Shown here piece after piece: positions 1 to 8,948 of a stretch of 39,948 nt of DNA. The position numbers and the translations under genes were made by a program. This DNA is from JBNRMR01 sp050942895 (GTDB taxonomy: Bacteria > Bacillota > Clostridia > Christensenellales > UBA1750). The number at the start of each line of letters is the position of its first letter. Within the stretch, counting starts at the first letter, position 1. The stretch is from contig JBMNOE010000021.1 of assembly GCA_050942895.1 (NCBI GenBank), positions 1-39,948 on the forward strand. Direction: 5' to 3'. The notes beneath the pieces were generated by a model. The model made no database searches. It saw only the letters and a list, made by a program, of their open reading frames with translations, and was not told where the DNA came from.

Positions 1-200
1 TAGTCGATAAATTCGAGTATAAGGTTTTCGGAATAATCCGTAATAGGAGATACGTCTGCCAAGACTTCATGCAGGTCAACATCCAAGAACCTTTGGTAGG
101 AGTTTTTCTGCAGTTCAATAAGGTGGGGCATTTCCAATACTTCGTTAATCTTGGAAAAGCTCATTCTGGTGCGAGTTCCCATCTGCACTTCGTGCATCAT
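1..200 (-). CDS. rpoB: RNA polymerase beta subunit, N-terminal fragment (runs off left edge)
   Basis: Translating the minus strand from an ATG at 200 gives 66 codons without a stop. The stretches RMSFSKINEVLEMPHLIELQ, KNSYQRFLD and NLILEFIDY are the hallmark start of bacterial RpoB, the beta subunit of core RNA polymerase. Two adjacent ATGs (200 and 197) and a third at 182 (MGTRTRMSF) could start the protein. An AGGGGTG ribosome-binding site at 211-217 favours 200 or 197. The rest of the gene lies outside the window. Unusually, no rplL lies upstream: the next 700 bases are non-coding and the next gene is divergent. Identity is very secure; only the exact start is open. Confidence 0.95.
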   Translation of the reverse strand, partial: MMHEVQMGTRTRMSFSKINEVLEMPHLIELQKNSYQRFLDVDLHEVLADVSPITDYSENLILEFID

Positions 201-309
201 AAGCGGCAATCACCCCTGCTATAATTTCCCGAAGACAATATGAACACCAGGAACATATTATTTTCAAAGAGTAGTTGCATTTTGGTGTGGTATGGTGTAT
301 CCTGTATGT

Positions 310-485
310 AGAAAAATAGGACAATGCACACTGTTAATGCAATTTACTATGTTACCACAAGACCCCTTTTATGTCAAGCATTCACAGGTCTTTTCATTAT
401 CTCTTTTTTATTATCTCTTTTTTCTCCGTTTTTATTCTCATATTTTGGAAGCAAGCCTCGAGGGATTATCTCGGGGCTTTTTCAT
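310..485 (+). ncRNA. Candidate small RNA with own promoter and terminator
   Basis: A TTGCAT (275-280), 17-base spacer, TATCCT (298-303) promoter would start a plus-strand transcript near 310. It would end at the strong hairpin terminator at 453-484. The roughly 175-base product has no gene with a ribosome-binding site. It also contains a weaker AAGACC/GGTCTT hairpin at about 363-393. The -10 is a poor match, so the promoter is the weak point; the terminator is solid. Confidence 0.3.
453..484 (+). terminator. Rho-independent terminator
   Basis: A 10-base-pair stem (AAGCCTCGAG with CTCGGGGCTT, one G-U pair), 7-base loop, then a T run. The T run follows only on the plus strand, so it does not end a minus-strand gene. 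Confidence 0.75.
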
Positions 486-919
486 TTGCCAATGAGGCAT
501 TTTTTTTGGCGCACTGAAAAACAAGCCGTTTTATACGATGTTTTAAATGATCACAATAAAAAAGATGCGCTATACATTGAAAAATAATTGAAAAGAAATT
601 GATAATAATAAATCTAAAAGCAGCATTAAGTATATTGCCGGCCATAAAGAGAGTATACTATGAGGGAAAAGCGCTAATAAGGACCGACTTTCTTTGCAAG
701 GCCGTTCGCTGAAATCCAGTTTTGCCCAGCCTTTCTCCGGGGAATTGTAATGCGCGGCGCCCTTCCGTGCAGCAGCATTAAGCCTTATAACAAACCGTCA
801 CAGGAAAAGAAATGCTTGCGGGTTTTACTCAGGAATACTATACTGTTTTTAAGCGAACAGCTTATAATGCGATCATAAATCAAAAAGCGTAAAATGACGC
901 GGAAATGCGGGGGAAAAAC

Positions 920-3538
920 ATGAAATTCTACAGCGATCCGTTGCCAGAGGTGATCAGCCATCTGAATGCCGATGAACGCGCAGGCCTTTCTGCCGAGCTG
1001 ATCGAACAAAGAAGGCGAGAATACGGACAGAACGCTTTAAGGGCTAAAAAGCATCGCAGCCTTGCCCGCAAATTTCTGGATCAGTTCAAGGATGTGATGA
1101 TCCTTATACTCATCGCCGCCGCGGTGATCTCATTCATCGTGACTATACAAAGCGGCGATTCCCATGAGTTCTTTGAACCGGCGCTGATACTGGCCATTGT
1201 CATATTGAACGCGGTGATGGGCGTGGCGCAGGAGAGCAAGGCGGAAAGAGCCCTGGATGCTTTGAAGGATATGACCGCCCAAACGGCCAGAGTCATAAGG
1301 GATGGCCATGAGCAAATGATTGACGCCAAGGAGCTGGTTCCCGGCGACCTGGTGCTGCTCGAAGCGGGGGATTTCATACCCGCGGACGCAAGGCTGATAG
1401 AATCGGCAAGTCTTAAGAGCGAGGAATCTGCCCTTACGGGAGAGTCGGTTCCTTCCGAAAAATACGCCGATAGCAAGGTGCCCCCGGACGCTCCCATCGG
1501 CGACAGGCATAACATGGTTTATTCGGGCTGTTCCGTCACATATGGCAGGGCAAAGGCCGTCGTTACCGGAACGGGCATGAACACAGAGATGGGAAGGATT
1601 GCAAACCTGCTTGAACAGGCGGAGGATACGCAAACGCCCCTTCAGCAAAAGCTGTCCCAGCTTGGGAAATATCTGGGGATAGTGGCCATCGCCGCCTGCG
1701 CGGTCATATTCGCCATTGGCGCGGCAAATAACATTCCGCTGCTGGAAATATTCATGATCTCCGTTTCGCTGGCTGTTTCGGCCATCCCCGAGGGCCTGCC
1801 GGCGATAGTGACCATAATACTTTCAATCGGCGTTCAGCGCATGGTCAAAAAGAACGCCATCATACGCCGCCTGCCCGCCGTTGAAACCTTGGGCAGCGCC
1901 TCCGTTATTTGCTCCGACAAGACCGGCACCCTCACCCAAAACCGAATGACACTGACGAAGACATACGTGGACAGCGCCTCCGGAATCGAGGAGGTCAGCG
2001 GTGAAAGCTCCGCCGATGCCAAAGAGCTTCTTAAATATGCCGCCCTTTGCTGCGATGCCAGCATAGAGGTAAATGAAGGCGAGATAAAGCATATCGGCGA
2101 CCCTACGGAGTCGGCCATCATATGCGCCGCCTACATAAACGGCATGGAAAAAAAGGATCTGGCCATAAGATATCCCCGAATTGGGGAAATCCCATTCGAT
2201 TCTGACCGCAAGCTGATGACTGTCGTCTGCGATATTGACGGAAAAATAGTAGTGATAGTCAAGGGCGCCCTTGAATCCCTTGCGCCCCTTTGCATTTCGG
2301 GTGATATGAAAGCCGCTGATGATATGACCCTTGAGATGAGCCGCCAGGCACTTCGCGTCCTTGCCCTGGGCTATAAGTTCCTGGATGGAAGCCCCCGGGA
2401 AATGGACGAGAAAAGCCTTGAAAGCGGCCTTACCTTCATGGGCATAATGGGCATGATAGACCCGCCCAGGCCCGAGGTGAGGGATGCCGTGGCTGTATGC
2501 AGGGCGGCGGGCATAAGGCCGGTCATGATCACCGGCGACCATGTTATAACGGCTCAGGCCATCGCCAAAGATCTGGGGATAATGGACGAAAACGATGTTG
2601 CGGTCACCGGAGCGGAGCTTGCCCGCATGGAGGACAGCGAGTTGGACGAACGCGTGAGGGATATAACAGTCTATGCGCGGGTTTCCCCGGAGGACAAGAT
2701 ACGCATAGTCCAGGCATGGCAGAAGCAGGGCGAGGTGGTGGCCATGACCGGCGACGGCGTGAACGATGCTCCGGCCCTCAAGGCGGCTGACATAGGCTGC
2801 GCCATGGGCATAACCGGCACCGATGTCGCTAAAAACGCCTCTGATATGACCCTTACGGATGATAATTTTACCACCATAGTGGATGCCGTGCGGGAAGGCA
2901 GGGGGATTTACGAGAATATCCGCAAGGTAGTTGGCTTCCTGCTGGGCACCAATGTGGGTGAGATACTCTCCGTTTTCCTGGCAATGATACTCTGGCGCAA
3001 AAGCCCGCTTTTGTCCATGCATCTGCTCCTGATTAATCTTGTAACGGATAGCCTGCCTGCCATAGCCCTTGGAATGGAGGGTGTTGAGTCAGACATAATG
3101 AAGCACAGACCCAGGCCCCGCACCGAGGGCATATTCGCCCACGGTTTTGCACTTAGAATATTCCTGCAGGGCGCCATGTTCGGCCTTTTGACGCTGATCG
3201 CATATAAGATTGGCGAAGTGATGGCGGGCATTGCCGGCGGCCAGACAATGGCCTTCATAGTGCTGGCGGTTTCCCAGATCGTGCAGGCATTCAATATGCG
3301 CTCTGAGCGCAGCCTTTTCAGCATCGGCCCTTTCAGCAACAAAAACCTGAACCTTGCGGCGCTGGCTTCCACTTTAGTGGTGCTGATAGTGCTGTTCATA
3401 CCGCCTGTGTCGATGGTGTTTGAGCTGATACATTTGCCCGTTGCGGGCTATCTGATTGCTCTGGGATTATCCCTCGTTCCCCTTCCTGCGATGGAACTGG
3501 CCAAGGCGCTCAATCTCATAAAGCATAAAGCCCATTGA
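920..3538 (+). CDS. P2A-type calcium-transporting ATPase
   Basis: An 872-residue P-type ATPase predicted to export Ca2+ across the cytoplasmic membrane using ATP. It has an N-terminal cation-ATPase domain, actuator motif LTGES, phosphorylation motif DKTGT with Asp333, an N-domain KGA motif, ITGDH, and the hinge TGDGVNDAP. About ten membrane segments are expected. The SERCA-type calcium ligands look intact: PEGLP in M4, NVGE in M5 and NLVTD in M6. This separates it from Mg2+ or heavy-metal ATPases. The upstream ATG at 905 is unlikely because GGGGG at 909-913 is the ribosome-binding site of the ATG at 920. It resembles Bacillus YloB and Listeria LMCA1. It appears monocistronic, with a hairpin downstream. 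Mn2+ transport is a possible alternative or addition. Confidence 0.92.
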   Translation: MKFYSDPLPEVISHLNADERAGLSAELIEQRRREYGQNALRAKKHRSLARKFLDQFKDVMILILIAAAVISFIVTIQSGDSHEFFEPALILAIVILNAVMGVAQESKAERALDALKDMTAQTARVIRDGHEQMIDAKELVPGDLVLLEAGDFIPADARLIESASLKSEESALTGESVPSEKYADSKVPPDAPIGDRHNMVYSGCSVTYGRAKAVVTGTGMNTEMGRIANLLEQAEDTQTPLQQKLSQLGKYLGIVAIAACAVIFAIGAANNIPLLEIFMISVSLAVSAIPEGLPAIVTIILSIGVQRMVKKNAIIRRLPAVETLGSASVICSDKTGTLTQNRMTLTKTYVDSASGIEEVSGESSADAKELLKYAALCCDASIEVNEGEIKHIGDPTESAIICAAYINGMEKKDLAIRYPRIGEIPFDSDRKLMTVVCDIDGKIVVIVKGALESLAPLCISGDMKAADDMTLEMSRQALRVLALGYKFLDGSPREMDEKSLESGLTFMGIMGMIDPPRPEVRDAVAVCRAAGIRPVMITGDHVITAQAIAKDLGIMDENDVAVTGAELARMEDSELDERVRDITVYARVSPEDKIRIVQAWQKQGEVVAMTGDGVNDAPALKAADIGCAMGITGTDVAKNASDMTLTDDNFTTIVDAVREGRGIYENIRKVVGFLLGTNVGEILSVFLAMILWRKSPLLSMHLLLINLVTDSLPAIALGMEGVESDIMKHRPRPRTEGIFAHGFALRIFLQGAMFGLLTLIAYKIGEVMAGIAGGQTMAFIVLAVSQIVQAFNMRSERSLFSIGPFSNKNLNLAALASTLVVLIVLFIPPVSMVFELIHLPVAGYLIALGLSLVPLPAMELAKALNLIKHKAH

Positions 3539-3598
3539 TCGCTTTATATAATTATATAAAGAAAGATAAAGAAAGATAAAGAAAAAAGAAAACTGGCA

Positions 3599-3637
3599 AA
3601 AAGAAGCGGCCGGGCCTAGTGCCCGGCTTCTTTCATG
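3599..3637 (+). terminator. Terminator-like hairpin after the calcium ATPase
   Basis: CCGGGC/GCCCGG stem extended by GAAG/CTTC across a CGG bulge, followed by a short interrupted T run. It is preceded by a purine-rich tandem GAAAGATAAA repeat at about 3558-3585. The T run is weak, so efficiency is uncertain. Confidence 0.55.
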
Positions 3638-3682
3638 TGCTCGAATCAGCCTAAATCTTCGCGCTGGAAAGGGTTTGTGTTT

Positions 3683-3691
3683 TGCTATAAT
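3683..3691 (+). promoter_or_regulatory. Extended -10 promoter of sdaAB
   Basis: TGC followed directly by TATAAT at 3686-3691, an extended -10 element that does not need a strong -35. The start codon of sdaAB is 35 bases downstream. Confidence 0.55.
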
Positions 3692-3725
3692 GCAGGTTAT
3701 ACTATTGCATAAGGAAGTGATATTA

Positions 3726-4394
3726 ATGCCCTCTTTGCATCTTTTTGATATCGTCGGCCCTGCGATGATCGGGCCGTCCAGTTCCCACACTGCCGGCGCT
3801 GTGCGTATCGGCCAGGTGGTGCGAAACCTGCTGGAACAGCCCGTTGAAAGGGCGAAGATAGGCCTGCACGGTTCCTTCGCCATGACATACAAGGGCCACG
3901 GCACCGATCGCGCCCTTGCCGGCGGGCTGATGGGCCTTTCGGTGGACGATCCCGGCATACGCTCAAGCCTCATCGCTTCAAAGAAGCAGGGGGTTATTAT
4001 AGAGTTTGAGCGGATAAACATACAAGGGGCTCATCCGAACACTGTGCTGATAAATGCGCAGGGGGGCGGAAGGAGCGTTGAGATTCAGGCTTCCTCCATC
4101 GGCGGGGGGAGCATAGTGGTCAGCGCCATCGACGGCGTCGATGTGGACTTCTCCGGCGACGAGCACACCCTTATCGTCAGCCACAGGGATGCTCCCGGGG
4201 TGATAGCAAGCGTAAGCTCGGTGCTTGCCAAACATGGGATAAACATCGCCGCGATGAAGGTTTCAAGGACTGCTGCCGGGCAAAAGGCCATAATGGTGCT
4301 GGAACTGGACGCATTACCGGATGCAAGCGCCATGTCGGAAATCGACGGCAAGGAATATACGGACAAGGTCACCCTTCTTCCCAAAAGAATTTGA
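3726..4394 (+). CDS. sdaAB: L-serine dehydratase, iron-sulfur-dependent, beta subunit
   Basis: A 222-residue beta subunit of the two-chain [4Fe-4S] L-serine dehydratase, which deaminates L-serine to pyruvate and ammonia in the cytoplasm. The N-terminus has the family motif IGPSSSHTAGA followed by VRIG. The C-terminus (from about residue 145) is an ACT domain, reading HTLIVSHRDAPGVIASVSSV, which in this family is thought to sense serine or stabilise the dimer. The start at 3726 is set by AGGAAG at 3712-3717; longer in-frame forms lack a site. It is followed after 58 bases by the alpha-subunit gene, the usual clostridial order. An extended -10 promoter lies just upstream. Confidence 0.94.
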   Translation: MPSLHLFDIVGPAMIGPSSSHTAGAVRIGQVVRNLLEQPVERAKIGLHGSFAMTYKGHGTDRALAGGLMGLSVDDPGIRSSLIASKKQGVIIEFERINIQGAHPNTVLINAQGGGRSVEIQASSIGGGSIVVSAIDGVDVDFSGDEHTLIVSHRDAPGVIASVSSVLAKHGINIAAMKVSRTAAGQKAIMVLELDALPDASAMSEIDGKEYTDKVTLLPKRI

Positions 4395-4452
4395 TATTTA
4401 CCATGATCACAATTTAATTTAATTGTTTATTATAAAGAAAAGCGAGGGAAAA

Positions 4453-5301
4453 ATGGAGTATTCGGTAAAGGCGCTTTTGGCAGCGGCAGAGGGCAAGACA
4501 ATCGCCCGGGCCGCCATCGAGGAGCAGTCCCGCAAGGACGAGGCTGAGCCCGGCAAACTGATGGAGCGAATGGCGGAATATCTTAATATAATGCGCCAGT
4601 CAATAGACGATGGCATGGACTACGGCCTTCGCTCAGTTTCGGGGCTGACGGGCGGCCAGGGGCCTGTGCTGCGGGATGCTGTTTTGGCGGGCAAAACCTG
4701 CGGAGGAAAGACTCTTGGGATCGCCTGCGCCAGGGCGATGGCCATAGCCGAAAGCAACGCTGCCATGGGGAAGATCGTCGCGGCGCCCACCGCCGGAGCA
4801 TGCGGAATTTTGCCGGCGGCGCTTATCACAGTGGCGGAGGACAAGGGTCTTGGCGACGATATAATAATCGACGGGCTTTTTGCGGCTGCCGCCGTTGGCA
4901 GGGTCATCGCTAACAGAGCAAGTATTTCCGGCGCAAAAGGTGGCTGCCAGGCAGAAACGGGATCGGCTGCGGCGATGGCCGCCTTTGCAATCTGCGAAAT
5001 GCTGGGGGCGGGCGCGCAGGCTGCCGCTTCGGCCTGCGGCTTTGCGCTGATGGCAACAATGGGCCTGGTGTGCGACCCTGTCGGCGGCCTTGTGGAGATC
5101 CCCTGTGTTTACCGAAATGTTTCGGGGCTTGCGGTCGCATTTTCATCGGCGGACATGGCCCTTGCAGGGATAAAATGCCCCATCCCCGCGGATGAGCTGA
5201 TCGACGCCATGGGCTCCGTGGGCGATATGATGCACCCAAGCCTTCGTGAAACAGGAGAGGGAGGCTGCGCGGCCTGCCCCTCGGCCAGGGGCGCTTTTTG
5301 A
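4453..5301 (+). CDS. sdaAA: L-serine dehydratase, iron-sulfur-dependent, alpha subunit
   Basis: A 282-residue catalytic subunit partner of the preceding gene. Family motifs include APTAGACGILPA, GCQAETGSAAAMAA and CDPVGGLVEIPC. The conserved cysteines in these segments and near the C-terminus (GGCAACPSARG) are the candidate ligands of the oxygen-labile [4Fe-4S] cluster that activates serine. GAGGG at 4445-4449 fixes the ATG at 4453; an upstream in-frame ATG at 4423 has no ribosome-binding site. The enzyme fits amino-acid fermentation and pyruvate supply in an anaerobe. The gene converges on the ABC permease gene, with only 50 bases between and no obvious terminator. Confidence 0.94.
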   Translation: MEYSVKALLAAAEGKTIARAAIEEQSRKDEAEPGKLMERMAEYLNIMRQSIDDGMDYGLRSVSGLTGGQGPVLRDAVLAGKTCGGKTLGIACARAMAIAESNAAMGKIVAAPTAGACGILPAALITVAEDKGLGDDIIIDGLFAAAAVGRVIANRASISGAKGGCQAETGSAAAMAAFAICEMLGAGAQAAASACGFALMATMGLVCDPVGGLVEIPCVYRNVSGLAVAFSSADMALAGIKCPIPADELIDAMGSVGDMMHPSLRETGEGGCAACPSARGAF

Positions 5302-5351
5302 CGGCCATCAGCTATATATGCAAGCAAAGTGAAGAAGTAAAGAAGTAAAAA

Positions 5352-8300
5352 TCATTCGGCGCTCTTAAGAGCTTCCACCATATCTATTTTGTTCAGCACT
5401 TTTTTTGATATGAGGTTGACTATAAGAGCGAAGCACAGGGTTATTGCCGCGGATATCGCATAGCTGTGCGGCTCGATATGAGAGGCAAAATGTATCGAGG
5501 GCAGGTGCAGCACCAGCGTCAAAAGCTGGCTTATGAGTTTTCCCAGGGGCAGCCCGGCCCCTATGCCGATAAAGGTCAGTATCAATGTTTCCCGGTTCAC
5601 ATATCTGTGGACCTCTTTGTCGTGGAAGCCCAGCACCTTTATTGTGGCAAGCTCACGGACGCGCTCGGAGATATTGGTGCTTGAAAGGGTGAACAGCACT
5701 GCGAAGGCCAGGCCTCCCGCCATGAATATCAGCAGCAGCACGACGGCGTTTATAAGGTCAAATGTGAAATCCTCCCGCAGAAATTTGGAGCTTGAAGCCG
5801 ATATCACCCAGTCATTTTCAAGGAGCGCATCAGCATATGCCTTGTGGTCTGAAACCTGTGGAGAAAGGTGGGCCAGCATTGCGTTCGGGGCGTAGGGCTC
5901 AAAAAGGCTTTCATACAGCCCCTGGGTTATATAGACATTGTTGCCCAGATAATTTTGCGCCACCTGTGATATTATTACCTGATGGGAGGCGAGATCCATG
6001 TTCTGCAAAGAGACGGAATCGCCCGCTGAAAGGCCCAGCATCTGCGCCGCATTTTGTGTGATGAGCACGCTGCCTTCCCCCGGCGATATGGCCGCCCCAT
6101 TCACGTCCAGCATGTTTATGTAGCCCGTAAGAGCCGCGCCTTCCGGTATACCGGTCGAATCAGATGAAGAAGGTAAAAAAGGCAAAACCATCAATTGCAC
6201 AGTTTCCGCATTGCCCTGATCGTTTATCAGCTTCGCGCTTTCAATCCTAAGATAGATTCCGCCTTCCATTTCATCGCTTTCGGTCAGCTTAAAAAATTCA
6301 TGCTGCTCGTCCTCGTCAAAGACCGCCATAATGTCATAAAGATATATATTATCATATTGCTTCGGCGCCAGGTCTGCGATGGAATCCTTTATCGCAAAGC
6401 CGCAAAGCACCAAGGCAGTGCAGCCGGCCACGCCTATAATGGTCATCAGCAGGCGCTTTTTGTAGCGGAAAAGATTGCGCAATGTCACCTTGTTTAAAAA
6501 GTTCAGCCGGTTCCATATGAAGGGAAAGTATTCAAGCAGCACCCGCGCGCCGGCTTTTGGGGCCTTTGGCCGCATCAAGGCGGCGGGCATCCTTGAAAGC
6601 TCGTTGCGGCAGGCCATGGCGGTGGAGCCCACCACGCAGACTACAAACAGCAGCACGCCGGCGACGGCATACGGAAGGTCAAAGCGCAGGTGATATTCTG
6701 GGATCACATACATCTCGGCCAGTATGGCCGAAACCAGCTGCGGGAACAGCACAAAGCCAAAAATGTTTCCCAAAACTCCTCCTGTCAAACAGGCGGTGAA
6801 TGAAAATAGCAGGTATTTTCCGTATATGGCGCTATGGCTTATGCCCAAAGCCTTGAATGTGCCGATTAGCCCCCGCTCCTCCTCCACCATGCGGGTCATG
6901 GCTGTAAGGCTCATCAAGACAGCAACCAGCAGGAAGATGACCGGAAAAACCTTGCCCACCGCGTCGATGGATGAAAGGTCGCTGTCAAGGCTTAAATAGC
7001 TGGCCAAGGAGCTGCGATCCTGGATGTACCACCTTGTCATATCGATGTCAGAGAGCTTGCCATAGGCGTCCGACAACTTTTCCTCGGCCTCTTGCTTCTT
7101 TTCAAGGTATTCATTTTCCGCTGAAATCAGATCATCCTCGGCTTCTTTAATCTCCCTTTCGGCATCCTCCAGTTCTGTCCATGCCTTGGAGATCTCATCT
7201 CTTGCCTTTGCTTCTTCCTTTTTCAGCTCTTGCTGTCCTTTTTCCAGTTCATCCCAGCCGTTATTGATATCGTTCCGCGCTTCCTCCAGCTCCGCAGCTT
7301 TTTCGTCAATGGCGCTTCGGCCATCCGCAATCTGCCGGTCGCCGGCGGTCAGTTGGCCGTTGGCCTCGGAGAACTGATCGTATACGTTTTCCCTTTCTCG
7401 GGAAAGCACATCCTTCTGCCCATCAAGAAGCTGCTGGCCTCCTTCCACCTTGCCGGAGCCGATGGCCGCCTGAACGACCTCCTCCTGCTGAGCTGGCAGC
7501 GCCCCTGCCAGTGCCGCTGCCTGGGCTGCGGTGCCCTCCGCAATGGCTTGATCGTCCGCGCCCGCGGCCGCCAGTGCTGCGGTTTCGCTCACAAGGGCTT
7601 CCCATTCATCCTGAGGCCAGGTATCTCCGAATGCTCCCTTGAGCTGCTCTGTTCCCTGGTCAATCTGCGCGCGAGCCTGATCAAGCTCTGCCTGTGCGCC
7701 GTCAATTTGCTGCTGGGCTGCCGCAAACTGGGAGGAGGCTTCTTTTTCGCCTTCCCATAGCTCTTGCCAGCCATCCTTTAGTTCTTGAGCGCTTTCCTCC
7801 AGCTCCTTAAGGGCCTCCTGAAGCTGAGCCTGTCCATCGGCCAGCTTTTCCTCGGCTTCCTCCAGCTCCTTTCGGGCTTCCCGCAGCTTTACCCTTGCCT
7901 TGTATATCTCGTTTTGGGCCTTAAACTCCTCTCTTTCGAGGGTCTTTTTGCCATCCTCCAGCTCGACCTTTGCCTCTTCTATCTCGTCCCAGGCCTTTTT
8001 CAGCTCATCCTCGGCTTCGGCGAGCTTCTCGCTCACGGCGCTTTCGGCGTCCTCAACTTTCCCCCGCGCATCCGCAAAAACCGAGGAATATCGCGCTAGT
8101 TCCCGCTGGGCCTTAATCTGGCTCTCGATCTCATCCACCGCCGCTTGAACAATGTCCTCATACTCCTGCGAATATGAGTTTAGCTGCGCGGCGCCGGCAA
8201 GAACTATGTGCAGCCCAGTGAAAACATCCGGATCAGCTTCCTCCTGAGATGCGAAAAAATGATGAGCATCCCCGGAGGAGCGCAGGTTTTTAAGGCTCCC

Positions 8301-8942
8301 GCCGGCGTTTTGAATATCGTAAGGGTGGATTACAACGCCGGTTATTACGAAGGTGGAGCTTGAAAATGTGGGGGTCTCCTCGTCTTCCTCGATGGTGACG
8401 CTCAGCTCATCCTCGTCAACTTCACTTTTTGCCCCGTCTTCATCGCCTTCATCGCTGTCTATGATCTCCTCTATTATGAGCGTGTCACCCACGACCTTGC
8501 CGCTTTCGCTCAGATACTTTTGAGTCACGGCGATTTCACCTTTTGCCTGGGGCAGTCTTCCCTCCAACACATGGGGCGCGTTCATGCCTGATGGACTGAT
8601 CAGCTCAATATCAGCTTTTTTGCGCAGATCATTCACATATGTGTAGACATTTTCGCTGAAAGCCAGCTCTGCGGATTCTACCGAATCCATCTGCTGAATC
8701 GCGTCTAAATCCTCATCGGTAAGGCCGAGGGTGGAAACTATGCGTATGTCAAACAGTTTTTGCCGGTCATAAAAAAGATCGGCGGAGTAATACATGTTCA
8801 TGGATGATGCGTATAGCCCTGTCAGCATCGTAACCCCAAGGGCGGTTATGGCCGCGATGGACAAAAAACGCCGCCAGCCCTTCCTGATGGAGCGCCGCAC
8901 CTCCTTGTTATAAGCTTTTTTAGCTTTTTTTATCTTCGTCAT
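5352..8942 (-). CDS. Giant FtsX/MacB-type ABC permease with long coiled-coil extracytoplasmic domain
   Basis: A 1196-residue ABC permease. A basic N-terminus and one membrane segment (about 26-47) lead to an outside domain. Three membrane segments follow between about 660 and 785, then a second soluble domain, and further segments at about 855-880 and from 1075 to 1185. Two FtsX-like cores are thus present. The outside domain has a very acidic stretch at about 156-192. It also has a heptad-rich, Glu/Lys/Ala-dominated coiled coil from about 270 to 650, broken by an Ala-rich linker near 450-510. Ordinary members of this family are 600-850 residues, so the coil is the main addition. It starts 6 bases after the ATPase gene and must work with it. 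The substrate is unknown; lipid, peptide antibiotic or cell-wall roles are all possible. Confidence 0.85.
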   Translation of the reverse strand: MTKIKKAKKAYNKEVRRSIRKGWRRFLSIAAITALGVTMLTGLYASSMNMYYSADLFYDRQKLFDIRIVSTLGLTDEDLDAIQQMDSVESAELAFSENVYTYVNDLRKKADIELISPSGMNAPHVLEGRLPQAKGEIAVTQKYLSESGKVVGDTLIIEEIIDSDEGDEDGAKSEVDEDELSVTIEEDEETPTFSSSTFVITGVVIHPYDIQNAGGSLKNLRSSGDAHHFFASQEEADPDVFTGLHIVLAGAAQLNSYSQEYEDIVQAAVDEIESQIKAQRELARYSSVFADARGKVEDAESAVSEKLAEAEDELKKAWDEIEEAKVELEDGKKTLEREEFKAQNEIYKARVKLREARKELEEAEEKLADGQAQLQEALKELEESAQELKDGWQELWEGEKEASSQFAAAQQQIDGAQAELDQARAQIDQGTEQLKGAFGDTWPQDEWEALVSETAALAAAGADDQAIAEGTAAQAAALAGALPAQQEEVVQAAIGSGKVEGGQQLLDGQKDVLSRERENVYDQFSEANGQLTAGDRQIADGRSAIDEKAAELEEARNDINNGWDELEKGQQELKKEEAKARDEISKAWTELEDAEREIKEAEDDLISAENEYLEKKQEAEEKLSDAYGKLSDIDMTRWYIQDRSSLASYLSLDSDLSSIDAVGKVFPVIFLLVAVLMSLTAMTRMVEEERGLIGTFKALGISHSAIYGKYLLFSFTACLTGGVLGNIFGFVLFPQLVSAILAEMYVIPEYHLRFDLPYAVAGVLLFVVCVVGSTAMACRNELSRMPAALMRPKAPKAGARVLLEYFPFIWNRLNFLNKVTLRNLFRYKKRLLMTIIGVAGCTALVLCGFAIKDSIADLAPKQYDNIYLYDIMAVFDEDEQHEFFKLTESDEMEGGIYLRIESAKLINDQGNAETVQLMVLPFLPSSSDSTGIPEGAALTGYINMLDVNGAAISPGEGSVLITQNAAQMLGLSAGDSVSLQNMDLASHQVIISQVAQNYLGNNVYITQGLYESLFEPYAPNAMLAHLSPQVSDHKAYADALLENDWVISASSSKFLREDFTFDLINAVVLLLIFMAGGLAFAVLFTLSSTNISERVRELATIKVLGFHDKEVHRYVNRETLILTFIGIGAGLPLGKLISQLLTLVLHLPSIHFASHIEPHSYAISAAITLCFALIVNLISKKVLNKIDMVEALKSAE

Positions 8943-8948
8943 AGCATA

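Larger units (their letters stand above)
201..919. other. Intergenic region between divergent rpoB and calcium ATPase genes
   Basis: About 700 bases without a convincing gene. It must hold the rpoB promoter (minus strand) and the ATPase promoter (plus strand). A TATAAT box at 863-868 (plus) lies well placed for the ATPase, but its -35 region is poor. A direct repeat of an ATTATCTCTTTTT-type unit sits at about 397-423. A plus-strand terminator at 453-484 implies a short plus-strand transcript of its own. Neither strand encodes ribosomal protein L7/L12, which usually precedes rpoB. I did not recognise a riboswitch class here. Confidence 0.6.

Noticed and set aside
660..904. A yybP-ykoY, NiCo or M-box riboswitch before the calcium ATPase
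   Set aside because: None of the core consensus sequences of these classes could be found by eye; the GC-rich parts do not form a recognisable aptamer.
1823..3022. A 399-codon open frame on the minus strand inside the calcium ATPase gene
   Set aside because: It is the complement of a clearly coding gene with intact motifs, has no ribosome-binding site and shows no family features. It arises from the codon bias of the real gene.
7040..8140. DNA-level tandem repeats in the permease coiled-coil region
   Set aside because: The repetition is in heptad pattern and residue choice (Glu, Lys, Leu, Ala), not in exact DNA copies; no unit repeats at nucleotide level.
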